DNA of 64,000 nt from Haematococcus lacustris (taxonomy: Eukaryota; Chlorophyta; Chlorophyceae; Chlamydomonadales; Haematococcaceae): contig JASKMD010000029.1 in NCBI GenBank assembly GCA_030144725.1, positions 15,100,280 to 15,164,279 of the forward strand, given 5' to 3'. Positions 1-9,433 of the stretch are shown in pieces. The notes beneath the pieces were generated by a model. That model had not been told where the DNA came from and made no database searches. It saw only the letters and a program-made list of their open reading frames with translations. Positions within the stretch are counted from its first letter, which is position 1, and every line of letters starts with the position of its first letter. The translations under genes and the position numbers were made by a program.

Positions 1-325
1 CATGAGCAGCAGCAGGTTGCTTAAGTTGTAGGGCAGCTCTAGCAACCATGTTGAAGTTTCAATACGTGGTAGGCATCATGTAAGAGATGTAAGAACGACG
101 TCATGCCCTCACATTAGTGACAAGGAACAACGAGAACGAGCAGTCTCCTTCTATAACTCCATCCTTCTATAACTCCAGCAATGGTAGTGCATGAGCAGTA
201 GCACAATGCTTCGTCAATCAACAAGACCTGCCGTCAACAAATCAACCAAGCCTAAAGACCATGATGTGATGATAATTACAGTGGTGATCATTAGCCGTGT
301 ATCCTCTTCACAATTGATACCTCCG
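1..325. other. No gene seen
   Basis: Short overlapping open frames occur on both strands but none has a recognisable domain, a supporting splice pattern or biased composition. I see nothing here that can be annotated. Confidence 0.5.
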
Positions 326-680
326 CCCCTTGTATGGACAACACCACCACGCGGTGATGCGCTAAGGCCGCAAACGTGGTAGCCACCTGCTACATACCCC
401 CTTCGCATGTATGCATCACAGCCATGCTCAGCAAGTGCAGGCCTGGCAGTGATCCACACCCAATGTGTCACAGCTAGCTAGACTATGGATGGTACCTACA
501 GTGGAGGTTCACCAGATCCAGCCACATGCTAGGGTGTGGTGCGCCACATGCCCCTTGTATGGACAACACCACCACGCGGTGATGCGCTAATGCTGCAAAC
601 GTGGTAGCCACCTGCTACATACCCCCTTTGCATGTATGCATTACGGTCATGCTTAGCAAGTGCAGGCCTGGCAGTGATCC
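326..680. repeat. 130-bp direct repeat, two copies
   Basis: Copy 1 is at 326-455 and copy 2 at 551-680, in the same orientation with starts 225 bp apart. They share the run from CCCCTTGTATGGACAACACC to GGCAGTGATCC with a few substitutions. No coding potential is visible. It may be a local duplication or part of a dispersed repeat. Confidence 0.75.
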
Positions 681-1129
681 GCACCAAATCCAACCATATG
701 GCACCACGCGGTATTACATCAACGCTGCAACTGGCACGGTCAAGTACGCTAGGTCTATTGTAGACCTTGATATTCGAGTTGCAATTGCCCATCACCGGGG
801 ATATCGTCTTACACAACCAATGTGGTTTCCATATGCGGCTACACAAGCAATGGCATGGTTGAGAAACCTCAAATTGCATGCCTTTAATTGCATGGAGCTA
901 CCAAGACCACCGCAGACCATGCCAGATCTATGCCTTGAAATGAACTTGCATGCAACCAGACACATACCGCACATGTTGCTGTCCTTGCACTGCTGGTCAT
1001 GTATCACAGCCTGTTGCTGCTGCTTCCCATTCACTGCTGCTCATGCACTACAACACATGCACTGCAGCCTGCAGCTGCTGCTCATGCACTCCTGCTGCTA
1101 CCTGCAGCCTGCACTGCCACACACCTACA

Positions 1130-1419
1130 GGCAGGGCAGTGCAGGGCAAGGTAGGGCAGGGCTGGGCAGGGCAGGGCAAGGTAGGGCAGGGCTGGGCAGG
1201 GAAGGGCAAGGTAGGGCAGGGCTGGGCAGGGAAGGGCAGGGTAGGGCAGGCAAGGGAGGGGCAACGCAAGGCTGGGAGGGGGTGGGGCAGGGCTGGGATG
1301 GGGTGGGGTGGGGCAGGGCTGGGCAGGGCTGGGAGGGGCAACGCAAGGATGGGATGGGGTGGGGTGGGGCAGGGCTGGGCAGGGCTGGGAGGGGCAACGC
1401 AAGGCTGGGATGGGGTGGG
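1130..1419. repeat. G-rich minisatellite running into the gap
   Basis: The left part repeats units of GGGCAAGGTAGGGCAGG and GGGCTGGGCAGG type with a period of about 27-31 bp. The right part repeats units of about 55 bp built from GGGATGGGGTGGGG, GCAGGGCTGGGCAGG and GGGCAACGCAAG. The array is cut off by the gap at 1420, so its full length is unknown. Open frames through it on both strands are low-complexity artefacts. Confidence 0.8.
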
Positions 1420-1919
1420 NNNNNNNNNNNNNNNNNNNNNNNNNNNNNNNNNNNNNNNNNNNNNNNNNNNNNNNNNNNNNNNNNNNNNNNNNNNNNNNNN
1501 NNNNNNNNNNNNNNNNNNNNNNNNNNNNNNNNNNNNNNNNNNNNNNNNNNNNNNNNNNNNNNNNNNNNNNNNNNNNNNNNNNNNNNNNNNNNNNNNNNNN
1601 NNNNNNNNNNNNNNNNNNNNNNNNNNNNNNNNNNNNNNNNNNNNNNNNNNNNNNNNNNNNNNNNNNNNNNNNNNNNNNNNNNNNNNNNNNNNNNNNNNNN
1701 NNNNNNNNNNNNNNNNNNNNNNNNNNNNNNNNNNNNNNNNNNNNNNNNNNNNNNNNNNNNNNNNNNNNNNNNNNNNNNNNNNNNNNNNNNNNNNNNNNNN
1801 NNNNNNNNNNNNNNNNNNNNNNNNNNNNNNNNNNNNNNNNNNNNNNNNNNNNNNNNNNNNNNNNNNNNNNNNNNNNNNNNNNNNNNNNNNNNNNNNNNNN
1901 NNNNNNNNNNNNNNNNNNN
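1420..1919. other. Assembly gap of 500 N
   Basis: Exactly 500 N, the size conventionally used for a scaffold gap. It starts inside the G-rich minisatellite, which probably broke the assembly. Confidence 0.98.
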
Positions 1920-2529
1920 ACTATGACTAGCTGCCTATCAGTCCTACACCGCCCGACACCGAAGACACTCATCCTGTCGCTGGACCCAAAAGTACAAATG
2001 AGTACCTATGAATAGAGTGCAGTGGCCTATGCCGGATGTAACTGTCTGAGTGTCGATGTGCCATTGTGCACCAGGGCAACCCATCGGAAATATCGCGACC
2101 ACGCCCGAGATGAGGCTTACAGTGTGATGAAGCTTAGAGTACCCATATGCCATAGCCGCAGTCACAACCTTGCTGCAAGGTTGTTCTCACAGTAAGCGAA
2201 GTGACCAGGCCACAAACTCGGCCCTGATCCGAGCTGTGACGCCTATCCTATTCAACGCATCGCGATGATGCCGTTTCTACAGAGAACGGGCGCCACAACG
2301 TCAGGCCGCAAACCTCCCTCACTCACTCACACTCGGCCGTCAGTAAAATCGTGTGTTGCATGTTGCACCAGCCGCCCATTGCGGGCTCTGCCACTGTTGT
2401 AATCCCAACCTCTGTAACCCCGATAGACTGCCTGATCCACTAGCGATCCTATGCTTGTTGCTTCATTCTATCACTCCGAGTTGACCCAACCCTGACAGGA
2501 ATCGATCTAGGGACCTCTCGCATAAATGC
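1920..2529. other. No gene seen
   Basis: Non-coding by inspection: short frames only, no domain, no terminal repeats that I could pair. It ends at the broken end of the degenerate chromovirus fragment. Confidence 0.5.
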
Positions 2530-2536
2530 TACTTTC

Positions 2537-2608
2537 AGGTCTTTAAGACCTCTAGTACCGGTCTTAAGACCTTTAGGACCCAAAACATCAGGCGGGGTCT
2601 TAAGACCC
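2537..2608. repeat. Triplicated GTCTTAAGAC-type palindrome
   Basis: GGTCTTTAAGACC, GGTCTTAAGACC and GGGTCTTAAGACCC follow one another within 72 bp, separated by 9-22 bp. Each unit is a near-perfect palindrome. They lie where the retrotransposon fragment loses similarity to the intact copy, so they may mark its breakpoint. Confidence 0.6.
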
Positions 2609-2626
2609 GGCACGCCCTACTCGCAA

Positions 2627-3154
2627 TCACAGAAGCAAGCGATCCACTGTGCCATCCTTCAGCAGCATCACCATCATCAGGTTGCACCAACACCAAGACG
2701 CTTGGGCAGCCTTTCTGAGTGCTCGCGCTGCTTGCTGCGCGCTGCACTGTTCCACAGGCTTGTTGCGGTTTGCCATGTGGGTCAAGACTGCAATGCCAGG
2801 TTGAAACTTGAGATGTTGAGAATGAAGCTTGTGTTTTTTGCCTTGAACTTGGATGTGGCAGATGTTAGTGCTGACGTCTAGTAGCGCATTATGCGACTTT
2901 TGCCAATCAGCACCAAGAATTAGATCAATGCCATCAAGCATTTGAGGCAGTATTTTAGCCACGACAGGTGTCAACGACTTTTGCATGCACACCAGTCCAT
3001 GCACCTGGCTGGTAATGGGTAGCACAGCATTGTTTGCTGCAAGCACCTGCACCTTGTGCTCCAGTGGTGCTAGAGTGACGTCTGCTGTCGGGTTGGTATT
3101 TAGCCACTTCTCTGACAGGATGTATACGTGGCGCACTGTGTCAATCATAGCCAC
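2627..3154 (-). pseudogene. Retropepsin (aspartic protease) fragment, inactive
   Basis: A 175-residue open frame homologous to residues about 45-220 of the pol protein at 4778-8680. The conserved block LDGIDLILGADWQKSHNA is intact, but the active-site Gly of D-T-G is lost (DTVRH), so it cannot form a working retropepsin. The last 20 or so residues drift out of frame before the GTCTTAAGAC repeats. Confidence 0.75.
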
Positions 3155-4240
3155 ACACTCTCTGCCTCCAAGCCTTGCTGTGAAGACAAAGGGGAGGGCT
3201 AGCTGCTTTGTTTTTATTGGCGTGCAGACAGCGCCAAGGATGTTGGGAGTCAGGAACGGTTGCTCAGAGACATCATTGTGTACATCTCTTACATCACACC
3301 AATGTGTTCGGCAGCTGGCCCCTGCTCAGCACCTGGTAAGATACATCCATAACTAGTCCAGGCAAAATCCTAGTAACCAGCCTCGTAAGGGCACTGGGCA
3401 CTCTGGGAATGGATAGCCACAGGCCCTCGCAAAGCTCTGCTGATACTCAGGGGCTGCTGCCACAGGGCCAGGTCTCAGCTGGCTGCCAGGTAACCTGACG
3501 CGGGTAACCTCGGGCCCCTGCCTCGGCCCGGTGGGCATCCCCCCGGGCCTGGCGCTGATCCAGAAGGCTGGCCACCACGCCCCCTGCCACGCCCCATAGG
3601 CGGAGGTGCTGCGTACGGGTTGTACCTATACTGGCGTGCACCCCTGGCACCCCTTGCATGGTGCGGCGCTGACTCATGCTGTGGCACAGCTGCGCTGGAA
3701 GGGTGGGGTTGGAGGGTGGGTTGAAGGGTGGGAGGGCTGAGCCGCTGGGACATAGCGCTGCTGCGCAGGCTGACCACCCCACTTCACGCCAGCTGCCATC
3801 CACATGCTGGATGTGGCGGCCATCATCCGACACTGACATGCCCTGCGCATTGCGAGCAGCAAAGGCTCTTTGGGAGAAACCACCACGGCCATTAGACCGA
3901 TCACCCCCTGTTCCACTTGGGCAAAGCAGCTACAGCATTGTGCTGTGCATCTGGTGCTACTGCCACAACAGGTTTGGTGGTGCTGGCCATGCCTGCCTCT
4001 TTGCCTGCAGCATACTGGATGCATGCATTCAGATCAGTCCATACCAGACCGTCACTATCTCGTGCGCACTTCTGACGCAGGTAGGGTGTGAGAGCCTCTG
4101 ACAAACATGTCACAGAGGATGGGCTGCGGCACTTCAGCAGCCTTGAGGGCCTCTAACCTGAACGCTTACTGCGTACTCTAGCACGGCTTGGCCTGGTTGC
4201 TGCTTCACAAGGCCCTTGCACAAGCCGATTCATGGCAATG

Positions 4241-4392
4241 TAAGTGGCCAGAAGCAATGTTAGAGTCACATTGCCTGTAATTAAGAAATGGAGCAGCAAG
4301 GACTTGCTAGAGGGCAGGGACTTTGACATGTTTGTCACTGACATACGACGCTATGCGTCTGCTTTGAACCAGGAGCTCACTGAGACTCTCAT
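4241..4392 (+). pseudogene. Gag core, left half, interrupted by a retrotransposon
   Basis: A plus-strand frame reads VRVTLPVIKKWSSKDLLEG, then a segment including DFDMFVTDIRRYASALNQEL, and is cut at CTCAT by the LTR at 4393. With one copy of CTCAT removed, the frame continues without a break at 9277 (LMLHTTDDLRKVV). Pattern and length suit the core of a Ty3/gypsy Gag. Its strand is opposite to the gag pieces on both sides, which suggests a local inversion or a separate element. Confidence 0.6.
4388..4392. repeat. Target-site duplication CTCAT (left)
   Basis: CTCAT directly precedes the LTR terminus TGTAACGTG; an identical pentamer follows the other LTR at 9277-9281. Five bases is the usual duplication size for Ty3/gypsy integrases. 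Confidence 0.85.
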
Positions 4393-4583
4393 TGTAACGT
4401 GCCTTTGCACGGCCAGCGTAATCCTCTTAGTGCGGCTAAAGAGCTTTGGGCGATGTCTAAGCTCCCGGGAGTCGAACCCGGCCTTGACACCGGTCACCGC
4501 ACTTTGAGAGTTACACTGGCGCATGGGGGCATTATATGGTTGTCCTTAAATGGCATATCAGCCAGGCGCATTGCCACGTAACA
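4393..4583 (-). repeat. 3' LTR of the 4393-9276 chromovirus
   Basis: 191 bp with inverted termini TGTAACGTG / CACGTAACA. It contains GGTTCGACTCC on the minus strand, a perfect match to the tRNA T-arm/Pol III B-box consensus. It carries 22 bp (4393-4414) that the 5' LTR lacks at the corresponding end. Confidence 0.88.
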
Positions 4584-4596
4584 TTCCCCCCCACCT
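4584..4596 (-). promoter_or_regulatory. Polypurine tract
   Basis: On the minus strand AGGTGGGGGGGAA abuts the 3' LTR. This position and composition are those of the plus-strand primer site of LTR retrotransposons. Confidence 0.8.
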
Positions 4597-4777
4597 GGTC
4601 CTCTCTGGACGCAGTTGTCCTCAACTGTAGGATTGTGCCTATAGGTGACTGCCCCGCCTCGGCAACCCATGATTGTGCCGAGACTCGCGCCTCAACGCTC
4701 AGTGTCAAGAATGCCATGTTTTTACTTTTTTGCATTTCACACTCATTCATCTTTTTCTTTCTCAGTCAATAATGAGC

Positions 4778-7700
4778 CTATGGAACCGGCAGTGGTCCAT
4801 GCTCATCAATGTACTGCTGCAGGGCCTCGTCGCAGTTCACCAAATTCTTCTGAGGCTCCCAGGTGTCATGCTCCTCAGAGTAGCCCACCCATCGAACCAG
4901 AAACTCCAGAGCTTGCTTCACATTCTTGCTTGGCTTGCGCCCTTTCCCATTCCCCCGGCCTCTCACTTTCACCAGCTTGTGTTGCAGCAGCTTTTCCACC
5001 TCGTAAACTGGCTCGCCGTCAAGCCATTGTACAGGCGGAGGTGCTGCCATGTTTGGCGCTTGAGTGCCGAGGTAGGGTTTTACCAGGGAGACATGGAACA
5101 CGTTGTGCATGCGGGTCCATCGGTGAGGTAGCTGGATTTGCACTGCAACCAGCCCGATCATGCGTAGCACCACGAAGGGGCCGACATATCGAGGTTTTAG
5201 CTTGCGCACCCCCACCTCATCTTTCCGTTTTCTCATGTTGACAGTGCTCAGCATTACCAGTTGTTCTGGTTTGTACGTCACCTCACGACGCTTGCCGTCT
5301 ACCAAAGCTTTCATGCGTTGTTGAGCCTCACGCCAGCACTGTCTGGCTTTGCGCACCTCTTTCTCCACATTCTCCGCAAACGCAGAAGCCTTAGGAACCT
5401 TGCGCGGTAGATCCAACGTCGCAGGAGTCAGCGGATGCTGGCCATAGTTCAGAAAGAACGGCGTTTGACGGATTGACTCGTGCCAGGAGTTGTTGATAGC
5501 GAACTCAACCCAAGGCAAGTGTTCTGCCCAGTCTGTGTGGGCATCGTTCACATAGTGTCGCAGCATCTCCTCAATGACTCTGTTTACTCGATCTGTTTGG
5601 CCGTCAGACTCGGGATGATATGCACTGGACATGTAATGGGCCACTTTGCACAGGGCGCATACATGTTCCCAGAAGTGGCTGTTGAAGTGGGGGCCACGGT
5701 CTGTGATCACCGAGGCTGGCATGCCATGCAGGCGCACGACCTCATGGAAGAAGTGTGTAGCCATGTCGAAGGCACTGATGCTCTCCCTGGTGGGTACGAG
5801 ATGCACCATTTTGCTGAGTCTGTCTACGAATACCAGGATACTATCATATCCACGCTCACCACTCTTTGGCAGTTTTACAATGAAGTCCATACTCACACTT
5901 TCCCAGCGACGACCAGGTATAGACAGGGGCTGGAGCTTTCCGGCCTTGAGACGAGTGCTGGGCTTGTTGCGCTGGCAGGCATCGCATTGCCTGACATAGT
6001 CCTCTACATCCTTGCGCATGCCTGGCCAGGTGAAGCTGAGATCCACAATATGCCATGTTTTGCTCATGCCCATGTGGCCGGCATAGTTTGCATCGTGGCA
6101 CGCCTCAAGCACCTCTCTTTTGACCAAGGGGCTTTTAGGTACAACCACCTTTCCGCCCGACATCCATAGCCCCGTCTCGCTCAACTCATAGGCCTGGGTG
6201 TATGCACGATCAGCAAAGCGATCATCGGTGCTGTACCCATTGATGATGGCCTGAACAAGTGAGCTTCTTTGCGTCGTGCTATGGGTTTTGCCTGCAGGTG
6301 TGTGTGTGGCCGAGTCCAGCTGCTTCTCCCCCCCATCAGGCCACTTGTCACATGGGACCACGGAGGGAGGAGGTGGACCACCGCTGGCACAACGCACACG
6401 CTTTTGCTGGCGCTTTTGCTTGCGGGGGGCAGCTGGTTGGCTAGGTGGCACCGGTGGGGGCTGAAAAGGAGGCTGCACTTGTAAGCCAGCCTGTCGCCTT
6501 GTCATCACCATGGCATACACACCTGACACACAGAGCTGGGCACCCATGGTGAGTAGGATGGGTTGGCCGTCATCATCGTCATCGTGATGTGTCAGACCAG
6601 GATTGCGACTCAAAGGATCTGCCACATTGCCCTTGCCTGGTTTGTACTCAATGTGATGGTCAAAGCGTGCCAGGAATTCCATCCACCGGGCTTGCCGCCT
6701 TGAAAGATTGGTCTGAGTTTTCAGGTAGATCAGAGGGTTGTGGTCGGTCACAATAGTCACATGCACTGCTCCATCGAGGTAGCAGCGCCATTCTTGCATT
6801 GCTCTTATGATACCTAACAATTCTTGCTCCCCTGTGGTGTACTTGACTTGAGCCGGAGTGAACTTGTGGCTCGTGTACGCAACCACTCTGCCGTTTTGCA
6901 TCAGGACACCTCCCGTGCCCGCAAGTGAGGCATCAGACCACACCTCAAAAGGTTGTAACGGGTCAGGGAGAGCCAAGACAGGTGCTGAACACAGAGCTTC
7001 TTTGAGAGCGTTGAAAGCATTTACAGCAGGCTCACTGAGCTGTCTCCAATTTGTACCAGCCGCCACAGCTTCACCAGTAAGGTGTGTCAGCGGTGCAGCA
7101 ATGGTGCTGTAGCCTGCAATGAAACGCCGGAAGAAGTTTGCGAGGCCAAGGAATGCCTGCAATTCTTTAAGACACGTGGGCATAGGCCAGTCCTGAATGA
7201 CTTGCACTTTGGCAGGATCTACGGCAATGCCATGCCTTCCCACGATGTGACCCAAGAACTTCAGCTCAGGTTTGTTAAACTCACACTTACTAAGCTTAGC
7301 ATACAGGTTGTTATCCTTCATGACTTGCAACACCTCTCGAAGATGTTGTACATGCTCCGCCGGCGAACGACTCATGACCAAGATGTCGTCAAGATACACG
7401 AGTACCGTGCCCGCCAGCAGCTGCTTCTCAAAGATACGGTTCATCACACGTTGGAAGGTGGCTGGGGCATTCGTCAACCCAAAACACAACACCTTGTACT
7501 GAAACTGCCCTCCAGGTGTGACGAAAGCAGTTTTGGGCACGTCCTCAGGAGTGATGCGTATTTGGTGATACCCACTTTGGAGGTCTAACGAGCTGAACAC
7601 CGTCTTCCCTTGGACTCTGTCAAATAGGTCGTCAATTCTTGGCAGGGGGTACCTATCCCTCACAGTCAGTTTGTTTAGCGCGCGGAAATCAATGCACATC

Positions 7701-8680
7701 CTGAGAGTGCCATCACGCTTCTGCACAAACAAGACTGGGGCACCATACGGACTGCTGCTAGGCTCAATGAGCTTCTTTGCCAACAGCTCCGCTACCTGCT
7801 TCCTCATCTCATCCATTTCTTTCAGACTGTAGCGCCGAGCACGTTGGTAAGGAGGTGCATGTCCAGGTTCTAAGCGAATGGTGTGGCCTACCCCTCGGTC
7901 AGGCGGTAGTTCAGCTGGCATGTCCTGGAACACTGTTGGGAATTCCTCATGCACCATGCTGTCGATAACTGAGGCCGGCACAAGCCCAGGCCTCTCACAC
8001 CCTTCTTGGTTGTTGACGAGAACGGATGCAAGGCTGCCGTTGTACCAGCCTTCATCATCATTTGCAGCCGATGGTTGGACCAGGGCAAGCACGCTGCAGC
8101 AACCTTTTCTCAGGGCCCTTGCAGCTTGTTTTGCGCTCAGCACTTTCACTGCTTCACCACTGTCCGCCACAGCGGCGAGAACAGCTGCGCCCGGCCTGAA
8201 CTTGTGGTGCTGAGAGTGTAGCTTGTGCAACTTGTTGCCGACTTTGATGTGGCATATGTTTGAGCCAACGTCCAGCACAGCGCCATGTGACTTCTGCCAG
8301 TCAGCACCCAAGATTAGGTCAATACCCTCCAGCATCTCTGGTAAGATTTTGGCTGCCACAGGCGTAACACTCCTCTCAATTGACACAGTTGCATGGACTT
8401 GCTGGGTGATAGGCATGGATGCATTGTTTGCAGCCACCACCGAGATCCTTCGATCCAAAAGAGTCACGCTCATATGTTTCTTCTTGTAGCCTGGTTGATT
8501 TAGCCACTTCTCTGACAAGATGGTGTACGTAGCTCCAGTGTCAATCATAGCTACACATTCTCTTCCTCCTAGTCTGGCTGTGAAGACAAACGGAAGAGGC
8601 ACTTGTTTTGTTATAGAAGAACAAACAACTCCTAGGATGCGTGGGGAGTCCAGCTTACATGGTTCATTCACATACACCAT
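4778..8680 (-). CDS. pol: Chromovirus Pol: protease, RT, RNase H, integrase, chromodomain
   Basis: One open frame of 1,300 residues. Retropepsin D47-T-G-A; reverse transcriptase about 275-475 with YLDD at 429-432; RNase H with D583, the GEQE motif near 617-620 and D646; integrase HHCC zinc site H862, H869, C899, C902; catalytic core D932 and D994. The third position, spaced 36 from D994, is D1030 (GQTDRVNR) where the family has Glu, so the DDE triad reads D-D-D. A C-terminal chromodomain (about 1225-1292) has YEVEKLL, FLVRW and DTWEP, the aromatic-cage strands of chromoviruses that steer integration to marked histones. Between RNase H and integrase is a Pro/Gln-rich and basic linker. No stop or frameshift is present, so it looks recently active apart from the integrase substitution. 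Gag must be supplied by another copy. Confidence 0.95.
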   Translation of the reverse strand: MVYVNEPCKLDSPRILGVVCSSITKQVPLPFVFTARLGGRECVAMIDTGATYTILSEKWLNQPGYKKKHMSVTLLDRRISVVAANNASMPITQQVHATVSIERSVTPVAAKILPEMLEGIDLILGADWQKSHGAVLDVGSNICHIKVGNKLHKLHSQHHKFRPGAAVLAAVADSGEAVKVLSAKQAARALRKGCCSVLALVQPSAANDDEGWYNGSLASVLVNNQEGCERPGLVPASVIDSMVHEEFPTVFQDMPAELPPDRGVGHTIRLEPGHAPPYQRARRYSLKEMDEMRKQVAELLAKKLIEPSSSPYGAPVLFVQKRDGTLRMCIDFRALNKLTVRDRYPLPRIDDLFDRVQGKTVFSSLDLQSGYHQIRITPEDVPKTAFVTPGGQFQYKVLCFGLTNAPATFQRVMNRIFEKQLLAGTVLVYLDDILVMSRSPAEHVQHLREVLQVMKDNNLYAKLSKCEFNKPELKFLGHIVGRHGIAVDPAKVQVIQDWPMPTCLKELQAFLGLANFFRRFIAGYSTIAAPLTHLTGEAVAAGTNWRQLSEPAVNAFNALKEALCSAPVLALPDPLQPFEVWSDASLAGTGGVLMQNGRVVAYTSHKFTPAQVKYTTGEQELLGIIRAMQEWRCYLDGAVHVTIVTDHNPLIYLKTQTNLSRRQARWMEFLARFDHHIEYKPGKGNVADPLSRNPGLTHHDDDDDGQPILLTMGAQLCVSGVYAMVMTRRQAGLQVQPPFQPPPVPPSQPAAPRKQKRQQKRVRCASGGPPPPSVVPCDKWPDGGEKQLDSATHTPAGKTHSTTQRSSLVQAIINGYSTDDRFADRAYTQAYELSETGLWMSGGKVVVPKSPLVKREVLEACHDANYAGHMGMSKTWHIVDLSFTWPGMRKDVEDYVRQCDACQRNKPSTRLKAGKLQPLSIPGRRWESVSMDFIVKLPKSGERGYDSILVFVDRLSKMVHLVPTRESISAFDMATHFFHEVVRLHGMPASVITDRGPHFNSHFWEHVCALCKVAHYMSSAYHPESDGQTDRVNRVIEEMLRHYVNDAHTDWAEHLPWVEFAINNSWHESIRQTPFFLNYGQHPLTPATLDLPRKVPKASAFAENVEKEVRKARQCWREAQQRMKALVDGKRREVTYKPEQLVMLSTVNMRKRKDEVGVRKLKPRYVGPFVVLRMIGLVAVQIQLPHRWTRMHNVFHVSLVKPYLGTQAPNMAAPPPVQWLDGEPVYEVEKLLQHKLVKVRGRGNGKGRKPSKNVKQALEFLVRWVGYSEEHDTWEPQKNLVNCDEALQQYIDEHGPLPVP

Positions 8681-8718
8681 GTTAGCAACATGCTGGTCCC
8701 CGCCTGGTAGGTTGCATC

Positions 8719-9106
8719 CTACACCAGTCCAGGCAGATTCCTATTCCCATGCGCACTGGCATGGATGGGGTGCACAATGCTCACAGGCAAGTGGCTCATT
8801 AGGCTGGTGAAACATTGCCGGAGCAGCAAATGCTGGCTGCTGAGTGCCACCCTGCCGACCGCCTCCTTGGCCACCGTGGCCTCCTTGCCAACTGCCTTGG
8901 CTGCCACCCTCGGAGCTGCTCGCGATACTGCTGCAAGACAAACTCTTGGTCTTCGTTCCACGGAAATTCAACTTTTCCCCGGCAGGTCTCCTGCCAACCT
9001 TTCCAAGCAGATAGTGAGAACAAGCGCGGTTGCTCTCTACAAGCGGTCTCGACTACAACTCCCTCGAACAGACGCGCTTCTGCGCACTCAGCGTGGTCGA
9101 AACCCA
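8719..9106 (-). pseudogene. Truncated Gag remnant of the 4393-9276 element
   Basis: The frame starting just after the 5' LTR reads VVVETACREQPRLF, TCRGKVEFPW and QEFVLQQYREQL, closely matching the gag N-terminus at 10260-10440. It then passes, by a change of frame, into a Gly/Gln-rich tail ending CEHCAPHPCQC just upstream of pol. The gag core is absent. CEHC..HPCQC is not a standard CCHC knuckle. Confidence 0.65.
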
Positions 9107-9276
9107 AGCGTAATCCTCTTAGTGCGGCTAAAGAGCTTTGGGCGATGTCTAAGCTCCCGGGAGTCGAACCCGGGCCTTGACACCGGTCACCGCACTTTGA
9201 GAGTTACACTGGCGCATGAGGGCATTATATGGTTGTCCTTTAATGGCATATCAGCCAGGCACATTGCCACGTAACA
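9107..9276 (-). repeat. 5' LTR of the 4393-9276 chromovirus, 3' end deleted
   Basis: 170 bp sharing 169 aligned bases with the 3' LTR. Its outer end, CACGTAACA at 9276, is intact. Its inner end stops at AGCGTAATCC (9107) and lacks the last 22 bp, including the terminal CA. The following minus-strand bases TGGGTTTCGACC could act as a primer-binding site but also encode the start of gag, so I do not assign one. Confidence 0.8.
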
Positions 9277-9433
9277 CTCATGCTCCACACAACAGATGAC
9301 CTGCGCAAGGTGGTTGGTGTCAAGGTGAGCCAAGCCCACAGCCAGGGCAAGGCTATGACAGCCGATGAAGTGATAACTTACATGAAAGAGCTGATAGGGT
9401 ACCACCTGCATGACACCAAGCGGGTGGACTCTA
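9277..9433 (+). pseudogene. Gag core, right half
   Basis: Continuation of the frame cut at 4392: after the CTCAT duplication it reads TTDDLRKVVGVKVSQAHSQG and then AMTADEVITYMKELIGYHLHD on the plus strand. It ends near GACTCTA (9427-9433), an inverted counterpart of TAGAGTC at 4261-4267. Beyond this point the coding sense switches to the minus strand. Confidence 0.6.

Larger units (their letters stand above)
2530..4240 (-). mobile_element. Degenerate chromovirus: gag C-terminus and protease
   Basis: Minus-strand reading recovers, in scattered frames, a gag C-terminal half (4240-3360; for example LTPYLRQKCARD and a Gly/Arg/Pro-rich tail) and then a retropepsin-like segment (3154-2620). The latter matches the intact pol at 4778-8680 almost collinearly: ILSEKWL, AKILPEMLEGIDLILGADWQ, LHKLHSQH and KQAARALRK have close counterparts. 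The catalytic motif is broken: where the intact element reads DTGA this copy reads DTVRH. Several stops and frameshifts are needed to read through gag. No reverse transcriptase follows, as similarity stops near 2615. With the gag N-terminus and LTR at 9434-10677 it probably formed one old element, later split. Confidence 0.75.
4393..9276 (-). mobile_element. Ty3/gypsy chromovirus, nearly full length, gag-deleted
   Basis: The element runs from TGTAACGTG at 4393 to CACGTAACA at 9276, flanked by perfect 5-bp duplications CTCAT (4388-4392 and 9277-9281). Order on the minus strand: 5' LTR (9107-9276), a short gag remnant (9106-8719), one uninterrupted pol frame (8680-4778), polypurine tract (4584-4596), 3' LTR (4393-4583). 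Only about 430 bp separate the 5' LTR from pol, so most of gag is missing. The two LTRs differ by three substitutions and one indel over 169 shared bases, so the insertion is fairly recent. It sits inside an older gag sequence, whose frame is restored when the element is removed. Confidence 0.9.

Noticed and set aside
601..2015. Frames running through the N gap
   Set aside because: Continuity depends on unknown bases; the sequence on the left side is minisatellite.
4453..4530. tRNA gene on the minus strand
   Set aside because: Only the T-arm-like half is present; no acceptor or anticodon stem can be drawn, and the segment is inside an LTR repeated at 9107 and 10485.
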